A stretch of 64,000 nucleotides of DNA from Curtobacterium flaccumfaciens (GTDB lineage Bacteria; Actinomycetota; Actinomycetes; Actinomycetales; Microbacteriaceae): assembly GCF_013359815.1 (NCBI RefSeq), contig NZ_JABMCF010000031.1, positions 1-64,000 of the forward strand. Reading direction: 5' to 3'. A program made the position numbers and the translations under genes. Positions 35,718 to 47,600 of the stretch are shown here, piece after piece; position 1 is the first letter of the stretch, and every line of letters starts with the position of its first letter. The notes under the pieces are model-generated. The model was not told the origin of the DNA. It was given only the letters and a program-made list of their open reading frames with translations, and searched no databases.

Positions 35718-37346
35718 ATGGCAGACATCACCATCAGCCCCGATGAGATCCGTGATGCCCTGAAGGACTTCGTCTCGAACTACGAGCCGACGAAGGCCTC
35801 CACGGCCGAGGTCGGGCACGTCACCGACGCCGGTGACGGCATCGCCCACGTCGAGGGTCTCCCCGGCGTCATGGCGAACGAGCTCATCCGCTTCGCGGAC
35901 GGCACGCTCGGCCTGGCGCAGAACCTCGACGAAGACGAGATCGGTGCCATCGTGCTCGGCGAGTTCGGCGGCATCGAGGAGGGCATGGAGGTCACCCGTA
36001 CGGGTGAGGTCCTCTCCGCCCCCGTCGGCGACGCCTTCCTCGGTCGCGTCGTCGACCCGCTCGGCGCCCCGATCGACGGTCTCGGCGAGATCGCCGCAGA
36101 GGGCCGTCGTGCCCTCGAGCTCCAGGCTCCCGGCGTCATGGCCCGCAAGTCGGTCCACCAGCCGCTGCAGACCGGCATCAAGGCCATCGACGCGATGATC
36201 CCCGTCGGCCGTGGTCAGCGTCAGCTGATCATCGGCGACCGCCAGACCGGCAAGACGGCCATCGCGATCGACACGATCATCAACCAGAAGGCCAACTGGG
36301 AGTCCGGCGACGAGGAGAAGCAGGTTCGCTGCATCTACGTCGCCATCGGCCAGAAGGGCTCCACGATCGCCTCGGTCAAGGGTGCGCTCGAGGACGCCGG
36401 TGCGATGGAGTACACCACCATCGTCGCCGCCCCGGCCTCCGACCCGGCCGGCTTCAAGTACCTCGCCCCGTACACCGGTTCGGCCATCGGCCAGCACTGG
36501 ATGTACCAGGGCAAGCACGTCCTCATCATCTTCGATGACCTGTCGAAGCAGGCCGAGGCTTACCGTGCGGTGTCGCTCCTCCTGCGTCGTCCGCCGGGCC
36601 GCGAGGCATACCCGGGTGACGTCTTCTACCTGCACTCCCGTCTGCTGGAGCGTTGCGCGAAGCTGTCCGACGAGCTCGGCGCCGGTTCGATGACGGGTCT
36701 CCCGATCATCGAGACCAAGGCGAACGACGTCTCGGCGTACATCCCGACGAACGTGATCTCCATCACCGACGGCCAGATCTTCCTGCAGTCGGACCTCTTC
36801 AACGCGAACCAGCGTCCGGCCGTCGACGTGGGCATCTCGGTGTCCCGCGTCGGTGGTGACGCCCAGGTGAAGTCGATCAAGAAGGTCTCCGGCACGCTGA
36901 AGCTCGAGCTCGCGCAGTACCGCTCGCTCGAGGCGTTCGCGATGTTCGCGTCCGACCTCGACCAGGCGTCGCGTCGCCAGCTGGAGCGCGGTGCGCGGCT
37001 GACCGAGCTCCTCAAGCAGCCGCAGTACTCGCCGTACCCGGTCGAGGAGCAGGTCGTCTCGATCTGGGCCGGCACGAACGGCAAGCTCGACACCGTCCCG
37101 GTGCCGGACGTGCTCCGCTTCGAGTCCGAACTGCTCGACCACCTGCGTCGCAACTCCGACGTCCTCACGACCCTGCGCGAGACGAACCAGCTCAGCGACG
37201 AGACCGTCGCCGAGATGGACAAGCAGATCGACGAGTTCACGAAGAGCTTCCAGACGAGCGACGGCAAGACCCTCGGCTCCGAGCAGTTCGACGCGGCTGA
37301 CGCCGAGGACGTCGACCAGGAGCAGATCGTCAAGGGTCGTCGCTAG
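35718..37346 (+). CDS. atpA: F1Fo ATP synthase subunit alpha
   Basis: 542 aa regulatory nucleotide-binding subunit. Walker [14 protein letters not shown] (about aa 172), [12 protein letters not shown] before it, and the alpha signature [14 protein letters not shown] with the arginine-finger segment are present. 108 bp separate it from atpH; AAGGAAAA lies before the ATG. The C-terminal extension (from about aa 510, [23 protein letters not shown]) is acidic, as in other actinobacterial alpha subunits. Confidence 0.98.
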   Translation: MADITISPDEIRDALKDFVSNYEPTKASTAEVGHVTDAGDGIAHVEGLPGVMANELIRFADGTLGLAQNLDEDEIGAIVLGEFGGIEEGMEVTRTGEVLSAPVGDAFLGRVVDPLGAPIDGLGEIAAEGRRALELQAPGVMARKSVHQPLQTGIKAIDAMIPVGRGQRQLIIGDRQTGKTAIAIDTIINQKANWESGDEEKQVRCIYVAIGQKGSTIASVKGALEDAGAMEYTTIVAAPASDPAGFKYLAPYTGSAIGQHWMYQGKHVLIIFDDLSKQAEAYRAVSLLLRRPPGREAYPGDVFYLHSRLLERCAKLSDELGAGSMTGLPIIETKANDVSAYIPTNVISITDGQIFLQSDLFNANQRPAVDVGISVSRVGGDAQVKSIKKVSGTLKLELAQYRSLEAFAMFASDLDQASRRQLERGARLTELLKQPQYSPYPVEEQVVSIWAGTNGKLDTVPVPDVLRFESELLDHLRRNSDVLTTLRETNQLSDETVAEMDKQIDEFTKSFQTSDGKTLGSEQFDAADAEDVDQEQIVKGRR

Positions 37347-39751
<2,405 letters not shown>

Positions 39752-39752
39752 C

Positions 39753-40016
39753 ATGGCGGGTCTCAGCGTGAGCGTCGTCTCGGCGGACCGTGAGGTCTGG
39801 TCGGGCGACACCACCATGGTCGTCGCACGGACGACAGAGGGCCAGATCGGCATCCTCGCCGGACACGAGCCCATGCTCGCGATCCTGGCGCAGGGTCAGG
39901 TCCGCATCACGCGGGCCGATGGGTCGACCGTCGCGGTCGACGCCGAGGACGGCTTCCTGTCGGTCGAGCACGACACGGTGACGATCGTCGCGCGGCAGGC
40001 CGCGCTGGCGTCCTGA
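39753..40016 (+). CDS. atpC: F1Fo ATP synthase subunit epsilon
   Basis: 87 aa: only the N-terminal beta-sandwich (LSVSVVSADREVWSGDTTMVVARTTEGQIGILAGHEPMLA), without the C-terminal two-helix hairpin that inhibits ATP hydrolysis in E. coli. Short epsilon forms occur in some Actinobacteria. It starts one base after the atpD stop. Its own TGA overlaps a CTG that is the likely start of the next gene. Confidence 0.95.
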   Translation: MAGLSVSVVSADREVWSGDTTMVVARTTEGQIGILAGHEPMLAILAQGQVRITRADGSTVAVDAEDGFLSVEHDTVTIVARQAALAS

Positions 40017-40783
40017 CCGGACTGACCGTCCTGCTCCCGCCTTCGGAGACGAAGCGGGAGGGCGGGGACACGAGGCGCACGCTCGATCTGCGTGCACTCT
40101 CGTTCCCGGAACTGGCCGATGAGCGGGCCGCGGTGATCACCGCGGCCCGCTTCGTCAGTTCCGAGGAGTCCTCGGCCAGGACGGCGCTCAAGCTCGGTCC
40201 GAAGTCGATCGCCGAGCGGCTCAGGAACCTCGAGCTCGACACCTCGGGCACCATGCCCGCGATCGAGCGGTACACCGGGGTCCTCTACGACCCGTTGAGC
40301 GCGCAGGACGCGGATGCGGCGACCCGTGCGTGGTGGGCGGAACACGTGATCGTGCAGTCCGCGATGTTCGGTCCGATCGGTGCCGGTGACCCGATCCCGG
40401 CGTACCGGCTCTCGCACGACTCCCGGCTCGGCTCGATCCGGTTGGCCGCGCACTGGCCCGCGGTGTCGACCCGTTCCCTGCTGACCCGTGCGGACGGCCT
40501 GGTGCTCGACCTGCGGTCCGAGGGGTACCGGCAGCTCGGTCCCGTGTCCGGAGCAGTGGCACCACGGGTGGTGAGCGTCGACGGCTCCGGTCGTCGTCGT
40601 GCGCTGAACCACTGGAACAAGACCGCGAAGGGTCGCCTGGTGGCGCTGCTCGCCCGCACCGGCGCGAGCATCGGCAGCATGGACGACCTGGTCGGTTGGG
40701 CGGCCGCGAACGGCGTGGTCGTCGAGCGCAACGAGGGTGGCTGGGACCTGGTCGCCGAGAGCCTCGAGCCCGTCGTCGCCTGA
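40013..40783 (+). CDS. yaaA: YaaA-family peroxide-stress protein with probable CTG start
   Basis: 256 aa if translated from CTG 40013, which overlaps the atpC stop (CTGA). The conserved YaaA N-terminus LTVLLPPSETKREGG lies at 40022-40066. There is no ATG, GTG or TTG in this frame between an upstream in-frame stop and GTG 40133, which would delete about 40 residues including that motif. Later family features are FGPIGAGDPIPAYRLSHDSRL and ALNHWNKTAKGRLV. The E. coli protein lowers free iron during peroxide stress; the same role here is assumed. CTG initiation is an inference: a frameshift or sequencing error could also explain it. Confidence 0.75.
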   Translation: MTGLTVLLPPSETKREGGDTRRTLDLRALSFPELADERAAVITAARFVSSEESSARTALKLGPKSIAERLRNLELDTSGTMPAIERYTGVLYDPLSAQDADAATRAWWAEHVIVQSAMFGPIGAGDPIPAYRLSHDSRLGSIRLAAHWPAVSTRSLLTRADGLVLDLRSEGYRQLGPVSGAVAPRVVSVDGSGRRRALNHWNKTAKGRLVALLARTGASIGSMDDLVGWAAANGVVVERNEGGWDLVAESLEPVVA

Positions 40784-40858
40784 GCGGGTGCCGGGTCGGC
40801 TCGTCCTCCACAGGCGTGAGCGGGCTCGCTCCGGTCCACAGATGGTCGGGGCGACCCT

Positions 40859-40868
40859 GCCTGGAGGC
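40859..40868. repeat. Intergenic GCCTGGAGGC decamer
   Basis: Copy of the dispersed decamer in the gap between yaaA and the next gene, in the opposite orientation to those at 19014, 22677 and 29435. Confidence 0.5.
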
Positions 40869-40883
40869 TCCCAGCACGTTTCG

Positions 40884-41450
40884 ATGGCGTGCATGATCCC
40901 TCTCACGGCACAGTCCGGCCCCGGCTCCGCAGTCCGTTTCCCTCGCGAGATCGCCGCGGCGGTCACCCTCCCCGCTGCGGCGGCCGCGCTTGTCGCGCCC
41001 GGTCGCGCCGACCTGTCGACGGCCGCTGCGACGGCCGTGGTGACCGCGTGCGGCGCACTCGCGCCCCGGATGGCCCTGGTGCCGTTCATCGCGGCGCAGG
41101 GCACGCCCGATCCCCGGTCGATCCGGGTGTTCGACCCCTTCGCGGACCCGACACCGCCGGCGCTCCACGGTTTCGGCCCGGCTCCCGATCGGGCCCGCGT
41201 GCGGCTCGCCGGTGACCGGTGTGCCGATGCGTGGCGCGTGTGGCGGGCGCAGGACGGCCCGTTCGACGGATCGTCGGGCGCTGCCGGCGCCCTGTCGCTC
41301 GGCGCCTGGTGTGCGTGGGCGCTCGGGTCGTGGGCCCGGGCGGAGACGCGTGCCCGGTACGCCCTCGAGACCCGCGCGGACGACCCGCTCGCGGGGCTCG
41401 TCCTGCGCTCGGTCGTCGCGGGCAGCGGGCCGTCGTGGGAGCGTCGATGA
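40884..41450 (+). CDS. Hypothetical protein at the head of the signalling cluster
   Basis: 188 aa from ATG 40884, or 185 from ATG 40893. It is Ala-rich, with an N-terminal segment of moderate hydrophobicity (EIAAAVTLPAAAAALVAPG) and a C-terminal pattern SLGAWCAWALGSWARAETRARYALE..DPLAGLVLRSVV that faintly recalls the end of DUF4192 proteins; I would not assign it on that alone. Its stop is one base before the GTG of the FHA gene, so it may be part of that operon. No ribosome-binding site is evident. Confidence 0.6.
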   Translation: MACMIPLTAQSGPGSAVRFPREIAAAVTLPAAAAALVAPGRADLSTAAATAVVTACGALAPRMALVPFIAAQGTPDPRSIRVFDPFADPTPPALHGFGPAPDRARVRLAGDRCADAWRVWRAQDGPFDGSSGAAGALSLGAWCAWALGSWARAETRARYALETRADDPLAGLVLRSVVAGSGPSWERR

Positions 41451-41451
41451 C

Positions 41452-42294
41452 GTGGGGTCGACCGGATCGTCTACGGTGGGGGAGACCACACTGGGAGGGC
41501 TCCGGTTGTACGACGACGACATCGAGGACACCGTCATCCGGCGACCCCGACGATCGCTGGGCGACCGGACGGCGGACGCCGTCGACGACACCGTCATCCG
41601 GCGCGCAGGTCCCGTCGTTCCGGGAGCCGGTCCCGACTCCGACTCTGACCCCGGTTCCGACGACGGGGTCCTCGGTGACACGGTCATCCGGCCCGCGGCC
41701 GGGGCGACCGACCAGCCACCCGCAGCGGTGGATGACGTCGATCCGGAGGACACCGTCGTCCGGGTGCCGGCGCGACCCGGCGCCGGAGCGAGCCCGTTCC
41801 TGGGTGCCGCCCCGGGCCTCCCGGCCGTCCCGGCGGTGCCCGCCGCCCCCACGGCACGCGTGCCCTCGATCCGCATCGGCGACCGCACCTTCCGGCTCGA
41901 CCACCCGGTGGTCATCGGGCGACGGCCGTCGCTGCCGCGGGTCACCCGTGGCCCGCAGCCCGAACTCGTGACCGTGCGGTCGACGTACGGGCAGGTGTCG
42001 TCGTCCCACGTCCGGATGCACGCCGAGGGCGAAGCCGTCGTCGTGCAGGACCTCCGGTCCACCAACGGGACCGTCGTCCGCCCGGCCGGGGCACCCGCCT
42101 ACCGCATGGCGTCGGGTGCGTCGATCGTCGCGCTGACGGGTACGGTAGTCGAGATCGGTGACGGCAACGCCATCGAGGTCCTCTCGCCGTACCTCCGGGT
42201 CGCACCGACGGCAGAGGGGCTGCCTCCGGTTCCCCCGTGGCCCTCCGATCAGACAGCACACGGCACGCCCCGACCCACCAGAGAGCGATCCTGA
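41452..42294 (+). CDS. FHA-domain protein with four DTV[IV]R repeats
   Basis: 280 aa from GTG 41452 (another in-frame GTG at 41476). The N-terminal half is disordered and contains four copies of an Asp-Thr-Val-Ile/Val-Arg motif, with threonines at about aa 27, 47, 77 and 101. The C-terminal half is an FHA domain (about aa 145-255): FRLDHPVVIGRRP, VSSSHVRMHAEGEAVVVQDL and STNGTVV supply the phosphothreonine-binding Arg, Ser-His and Asn positions. The repeated threonines look like phosphorylation or docking sites for the kinase encoded 1 kb downstream. The FHA/kinase/phosphatase grouping suggests a phospho-switch. Four bases separate it from the PP2C gene. Confidence 0.88.
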   Translation: MGSTGSSTVGETTLGGLRLYDDDIEDTVIRRPRRSLGDRTADAVDDTVIRRAGPVVPGAGPDSDSDPGSDDGVLGDTVIRPAAGATDQPPAAVDDVDPEDTVVRVPARPGAGASPFLGAAPGLPAVPAVPAAPTARVPSIRIGDRTFRLDHPVVIGRRPSLPRVTRGPQPELVTVRSTYGQVSSSHVRMHAEGEAVVVQDLRSTNGTVVRPAGAPAYRMASGASIVALTGTVVEIGDGNAIEVLSPYLRVAPTAEGLPPVPPWPSDQTAHGTPRPTRERS

Positions 42295-42297
42295 CAC

Positions 42298-43119
42298 GTG
42301 ACCGAACTCGGCCGAGCAGCCACTGCGCACGCCATCGACGTCCCCGGTGCCGACGGCGCCACCCTGACACTCTCGTGGGGAGCCGCGACCGACGTCGGTC
42401 GGCGGCGTGACCACAACGAGGACAGCTACATCGTGGGCGCGCCGTTCTTCGTCGTCGCCGACGGCATGGGCGGACACCTCGCGGGCGACCGTGCCAGTGA
42501 CGCGGTCGTGCGTCGGCTCGAGCAGGTGACGGCCGAACCGTTCACCACGCGTCAGGGCATCCAGCGTGCGCTGCTCCTCGCGACCGCCGACATCGAGCGT
42601 GCAGCCGGCGGCAACGCCATCGGCGCGGGCACCACCGTCACCGGGATCGCGCTCGTGGCCTCGCTCGGGCAGCCCGCGGCGCTCGTGTTCAACGTCGGTG
42701 ACTCCCGCACCTACCGCATCGAGGACGGTGTGCTCCGCCGCGTCACCGTCGACCACTCGGTGGTGCAGGAGATGGTGGACGCCGGCCTGCTGCGTGCCGA
42801 GGACGCCGAGCAGCACCCGGACAGCAACGTCATCACGCGTGCGGTCGGCTTCGGCGAACCGCCGGCGCCGGACTGGTGGACCCTGCCCCTGCGGGCCGGC
42901 GACCGCTACATCGTCTGCTCCGACGGGCTCACCAAGGAGCTCGGCGACGCCGGGATCGCGCGCATCGCGGCACGTGAGCCGGGCGCGCAGGACCTTGCGG
43001 CGCGCCTCGTCGGCGACGCCGTCGTGGCCGGCGGTCGTGACAACGTCACCGTGGTGGTGCTGCAGGTCGATGCCGCACCGGACGACGGCGACCTCGAGGA
43101 CACGCTGCCGCGCCACTAG
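42298..43119 (+). CDS. PP2C-family serine/threonine protein phosphatase
   Basis: 273 aa, cytosolic. Metal-binding motifs in order: RRRDHNEDSYIV, FFVVADGMGGHLAGD, GAGTTVTGIAL, NVGDSRTYRI, YIVCSDGLTKEL and GGRDNVTVVVLQ. All the aspartates of the binuclear centre appear present. It presumably reverses the action of the kinase encoded next. The C-terminal tail DDGDLEDTLPRH resembles the acidic-Thr motifs of the FHA protein. Start GTG at 42298, close to the FHA stop. Confidence 0.93.
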   Translation: MTELGRAATAHAIDVPGADGATLTLSWGAATDVGRRRDHNEDSYIVGAPFFVVADGMGGHLAGDRASDAVVRRLEQVTAEPFTTRQGIQRALLLATADIERAAGGNAIGAGTTVTGIALVASLGQPAALVFNVGDSRTYRIEDGVLRRVTVDHSVVQEMVDAGLLRAEDAEQHPDSNVITRAVGFGEPPAPDWWTLPLRAGDRYIVCSDGLTKELGDAGIARIAAREPGAQDLAARLVGDAVVAGGRDNVTVVVLQVDAAPDDGDLEDTLPRH

Positions 43120-43192
43120 CTGGCCCCCGAACTGGGGGAACGCGTCGAGCTGTGGGGGATCGGCGTGCGGAATGTCGGTCACCCACGCTTCG

Positions 43193-43198
43193 TACAAT
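43193..43198 (+). promoter_or_regulatory. -10 element TACAAT upstream of the kinase gene
   Basis: TACAAT lies in the 130-bp gap after the phosphatase gene, the only sizable gap within this part of the cluster. With a start site about seven bases on, the leader to the kinase ATG would be about 45 nt and include the GGGGGAGGAGAGG ribosome-binding site. No convincing -35 was seen. Confidence 0.45.
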
Positions 43199-43249
43199 GA
43201 CATGGCCACGTCGAGAGAGCTGGCCGCTCGGCCGGGGGAGGAGAGGACC

Positions 43250-44662
43250 ATGGCGAGACGCCTGCCGTCCAACCCGCCCGTGATCGGCGGTTTCAGTCCC
43301 GTGCACGTCCTCGGGTCCGGTGGCTTCGCCGACGTCTTCCTCTACGAGCAGGACATGCCCCGACGACAGGTCGCGGTGAAGGTGCTGCTGGACGAGGTCG
43401 TCGACGACCGCGTCCGGCAGATGTTCCAGGCCGAGGCCAACCTGATGGCCCGGCTCAGCACGCACCCGTCGATCCTCACCGTCCTCCAGGCCAGCGTCGC
43501 CGCCGACGGTCGGCCCTACCTGGTCATGGAGCTCTGCTCCTCGTCCCTCAGTGAGCGCTACCGCCGCGAACCGATCCCGGTGTCCGAGGTGCTGTCGATC
43601 GGCATCCGCATCGGGTCGGCGCTCGAGACCGCACACCGTGAGGGCGTGCTGCACCGCGACATCAAGCCGTCGAACATCCTGCTGACGGCCTACGGCAACC
43701 CCGTGCTCTCCGACTTCGGAATCGCCGCGACGATCGGGGGCACCGACCCCGACGAGCCGATCGGCATGTCGATCCCCTGGTCCGCGCCCGAGGTCCTGAT
43801 CGACGAGTCGCGCGGCACGATCCAGTCCGAGGTGTACTCGCTCGCGGCGACCGTGTACTCGCTCCTCGCCGGGCGCAGCCCGTTCGAGGTCCGTGGCGGC
43901 AAGAACGGTGCGAACGACCTGATGCACCGGATCGACAAGGGCGGTGTGAAGCCCACCGGTCGCACCGACGTGCCGCCCTCGCTGGAGCGCCTGCTCGCCT
44001 CGGCGCTGTCCCGCAAGCCGCAGGGACGCCCCGCGACGGTGATCGAACTCGTCCGCGGGTTCCAGCAGGTCGAGGCCGAGCTCGGCATCCCGCAGACGTC
44101 CGCCGACGTCGCGGTCGAGGCCTGGGCGATCTCGACGCCGACCCCGCACGGTGAGCGCACCGTGATCCGTGAGCTGCAGCCACCCACCCGGGTCGGCGGG
44201 CGTCGTCGGACCCGCCGTGCGGTGCAGGGCGGGGTCGTGGCCGGCGGTTCGCACAGCGTCGGCACCGTGCACCGCACCGGGTCCGTGACGCGTGCCCGGC
44301 GCCGGACACGTTCGACCCTGGTCTGGGCGACGTCCCTCGCCGTCGTCGTGGTCGCCGCCCTCGCGATCGCCACGGTCGTCGTCGTCGGTCGGCTCGGCGC
44401 CGGGGCGATCCCGGTCGTGGCCGAGGTCCGAGCCGAGCCGTCGCCGCAGTCCGTTTCCTTCAGCTGGACCGATCCCGGGCTGCGCAGCGGTGACACGTAC
44501 GTCATCTCCTCCAACGGGTCGTCGAGCCAGCAGACCGGCACGACGTTCGTCGTCTCGGGCGAGCGGGGCGACGAGGAGTGCATCGCCGTCGCCGTGAACC
44601 GCGACGGCAAGACGGGTGCCGCGAGTGCGCAGAAGTGCGCGACGATCGGGAGCGCCGGGTGA
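43250..44662 (+). CDS. Membrane Ser/Thr protein kinase with extracellular FN3-like domain
   Basis: 470 aa from ATG 43250, chosen for the strong GGAGGAGAGG upstream; ATG 43202 is in frame but has none. Kinase domain aa 10-285: glycine loop LGSGGFADVF, catalytic Lys in VAVKVLLDE (about aa 43), HRDIKPSN (about aa 136), DFGIA (about aa 156), and SIPWSAPE as APE motif. A juxtamembrane ERTVIREL (Thr about aa 304) matches the FHA-protein repeats. One transmembrane helix (about aa 357-381) leads to a ~90-aa extracellular FN3-like domain with two cysteines (EECIAVAV, AQKCATIG). No PASTA repeats, so not PknB. Corresponds to what I recall as Pkb2 of bifidobacteria. Stop overlaps the next GTG. Confidence 0.92.
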   Translation: MARRLPSNPPVIGGFSPVHVLGSGGFADVFLYEQDMPRRQVAVKVLLDEVVDDRVRQMFQAEANLMARLSTHPSILTVLQASVAADGRPYLVMELCSSSLSERYRREPIPVSEVLSIGIRIGSALETAHREGVLHRDIKPSNILLTAYGNPVLSDFGIAATIGGTDPDEPIGMSIPWSAPEVLIDESRGTIQSEVYSLAATVYSLLAGRSPFEVRGGKNGANDLMHRIDKGGVKPTGRTDVPPSLERLLASALSRKPQGRPATVIELVRGFQQVEAELGIPQTSADVAVEAWAISTPTPHGERTVIRELQPPTRVGGRRRTRRAVQGGVVAGGSHSVGTVHRTGSVTRARRRTRSTLVWATSLAVVVVAALAIATVVVVGRLGAGAIPVVAEVRAEPSPQSVSFSWTDPGLRSGDTYVISSNGSSSQQTGTTFVVSGERGDEECIAVAVNRDGKTGAASAQKCATIGSAG

Positions 44663-47600
44663 TCCGCGCCCTTCTCGCGAAGCACCGCTCCGCCGCCGTG
44701 ACGACCGGTGCCTCGGTGCTCGTCGCCGCCGTCGTCGCGACCACCGCCATCGTCTCCACCGGGTACCACACGCAACGCGTCGACCTGGGCGACGGCACGG
44801 TCTGGGTGCCCTCGGCCGAGTACGGCGCGGTCGGCCGGGCGAACACCGGCATCCTGCAGCTCAACACCGCGGTCGAGACGGCCAGCGACGACCTGTCCTT
44901 GCTGCAGCGCGGCTCCACCGTCTACAGCGTGGACGAGACCAAGGGCACGGTCGCCCGGGTCGACGTCGCCGACGCCACCGTGGGTGATGCGATCACGCTG
45001 CCGGCGGGGGCGCCGCAGGTCTTCTTCGCGGGCGACACCGCGGTCATCGGCAACGCCGACACGGGTGAGCTCTGGGCGACCCCCGCGAACGACCTCGCGG
45101 AGTTCGACGCGTCGGCCAAGGCTGATCTGACCCTGGGCGCAGACACCGTCTTCGACGCCTCCGACGGCCACGTCGCGGTCTACTCGGCGAAGACCGGGAC
45201 GGCGTCGCTGGTCGACGTCGGCACGACACTCACCGTCGCCGAACGGTGGAAGGTCGACATGGACCGGGGCGACGACTTCCAGGTCGCCACGTTCGACGGT
45301 CACCTCGCCGTGCTCGACCGCACGAGCGGTGCCCTGTCGGTCGACGGCCGCACCGTCGAGCTCGGCGACCGGGTGGGGTCGTCGCCGGCCCTCCAGCGGT
45401 CCTCCGACAGCACAGCCCAGGTCACGGTCGCGGGCACGGCGGGCCTGGTCCGCGTCAGCGACTCCGGCACCGTGGACGCCACCGCGCTCCAGGTGGCCGG
45501 ACGAGCCGCGCGGCCCTACGTCGACGGCTCCTGCACGTACGCGGCGTGGGCGGGCGGGCAGGCGATCGACACGTGCGACGGCAACGCGCTGCAGCGGCTG
45601 GCGAGCACCGGCGGCACGAGCGAACTGCAGATCCTGCACAACGGCGACACCGTCGTCGCCAACGACCCGACGAGTGGCCGTTCCTGGGCGATCGACCGGA
45701 GCGGTCAGCTCATCGACAACTGGGCCGACCTGATCAAGCAGGACGACGAGCAGCAGCAGGAGCAGGTCTCCGACGACGATCCCGAGGTCGACAAGGACCA
45801 GAAGCCGCCGGTGGCGGTGGACGACGAACTGGGCGCTCGTCCGGGACGCACCACGAGCCTCCCGGTCCTGCTCAACGACTACGACCCGAACGGTGACCCG
45901 ATCATCGTGAGCGAGGTCGGCGCCATCTCGAAGTCCGCCGGCCGCGTCGCGATCGTCGGCGACGGCCAACGTCTGCAGGTCACGCTGTCGTCGCGGGCCA
46001 CCGGCACCGTGACGTTCCCGTACACGATCACCGACGGCAACGGCGGATCGGACACCGCGACCGTCCGGATCAGCGTGCGCCCCGACAGTCAGAACGAGGC
46101 GCCGCGGCAGGTCCGTGACACCTCGGCCGACGTCGTCCAGAACGGGCACGTCGTCTCGAACGTCCTCGGCGACTGGGCCGACCCGGACGGCGACCCGGTC
46201 TACCTGGAGTCGGCGACCGCGTCGAACGGCGACCGGGTGTCGACCACACCGGACGGCCTGCTCGACTTCCGGAACGACAGCGGCCGGACCGGTGAGCGCT
46301 CCGTGCAGCTGGTCGTGAGCGACGGTCGCGCCGACGGCCGGGGTGCCGTGACGGTCCGGGTCGCCAAGCAGGGCACCGTCCCGCTGCGCGCCGATCCGTT
46401 CCCCGTGTCCGGGTACGCCGGCAAGGCCTTCACGGTCGAGCCGCTCGACCACGTGCGCGGTGGCAACGGCACCGTGACGCTGACGAGCGTGTCGTCGGCG
46501 TCCGGGCTCACCGTCACCCCGAGCTACGACGCCGGGACCTTCCGGGTGCAGGGGGAGCGGGCGGGCGACCACCAGCTCGAGTACACGGTGACCGACGGCG
46601 TCAAGACCTCGAGCGGCATCGTCCGGGTGACCGTCCTCGCGCCACCGGACGCCTCGACGGCGCCGATCACCACGCCGAAGACGGTGTTCGTCAACACCCT
46701 GTCCACCAAGGACACGGACGTCACCGCCACCGACATCGACCCGGCGGGCGGGGTGCTGCTCGTGACGGCGCTCGACGGACCCCCACGGGGCAGCGGTGTG
46801 CAGGCGAGCATCCTCGACCAGCACACGGTCCGTGTCACGCTCACGGCACCCCTCGACGGGCCGGTCTCGTTCGGGTACACGGAGACGAACGGCCTGGCGT
46901 CGTCACCCGGCACGATCACGGTCGTCGAGATCCCGAAGCCCGACCGCATCCAGCCACCGGTCGCCCAGCCGGACAGCGCCACCGTCCGTGTCGGTGACGT
47001 CGCGAACATCGACGTGCTCGACAACGACACCCAGCCCGAGGGCGAGCCGTTGACGCTGCAGCCCGAACTGGTGCAGAACGTCCCCGGTGACGGCGGCCTG
47101 CTGTTCGTCTCCGGCGACCACCTGCGGTACCTCGCCCCGAAGACGCCGGGCAACTACACCGCCGTCTACCGGGTCGCCGGCCCGGACGGCCAGTACGCCG
47201 ACGCCGCGGTGTCGATCTCGGTGCGCGAACGCGACGCCGCCACGAACAACCCGCCCGTCCCGCAGACCGTCACCGCGCGCGTCGTCGCCGGGTCGTCGGT
47301 GCGTGTCAGCGTGCCGTTGAACGGGATCGACCCGGACGGCGACTCCGTCCAGCTGGTCGGCGTGGGCTCCAACCCCGACAAGGGGTCGGTCTCGGACGTC
47401 GCCTCGGATGCCCTGACCTACGAGGCGGGCGACTACTCGGCCGGCACCGACGAGTTCACCTACACCGTCGTCGACGCCCTCGGGGCCCGCGCCACCGGCA
47501 CCGTACGGGTCGGCATCGCACCCCGCGCCGAGCAGGCCTCGAACCCCGTGGCCGAGGCCGACCACGTCACGATCCGCCCCGGTGGGTCGGTGACGGTGCG

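Noticed and set aside
40022..40130. Programmed frameshift fusing AtpC to YaaA
   Set aside because: No slippery heptamer is visible at the atpC end, and a CTGA overlap explains the arrangement more simply, though it cannot be excluded.
43250..44662. Calling the kinase PknB
   Set aside because: There are no PASTA repeats and no division-gene neighbours; the ectodomain is FN3-like and the neighbours are MoxR/DUF58/transglutaminase genes.
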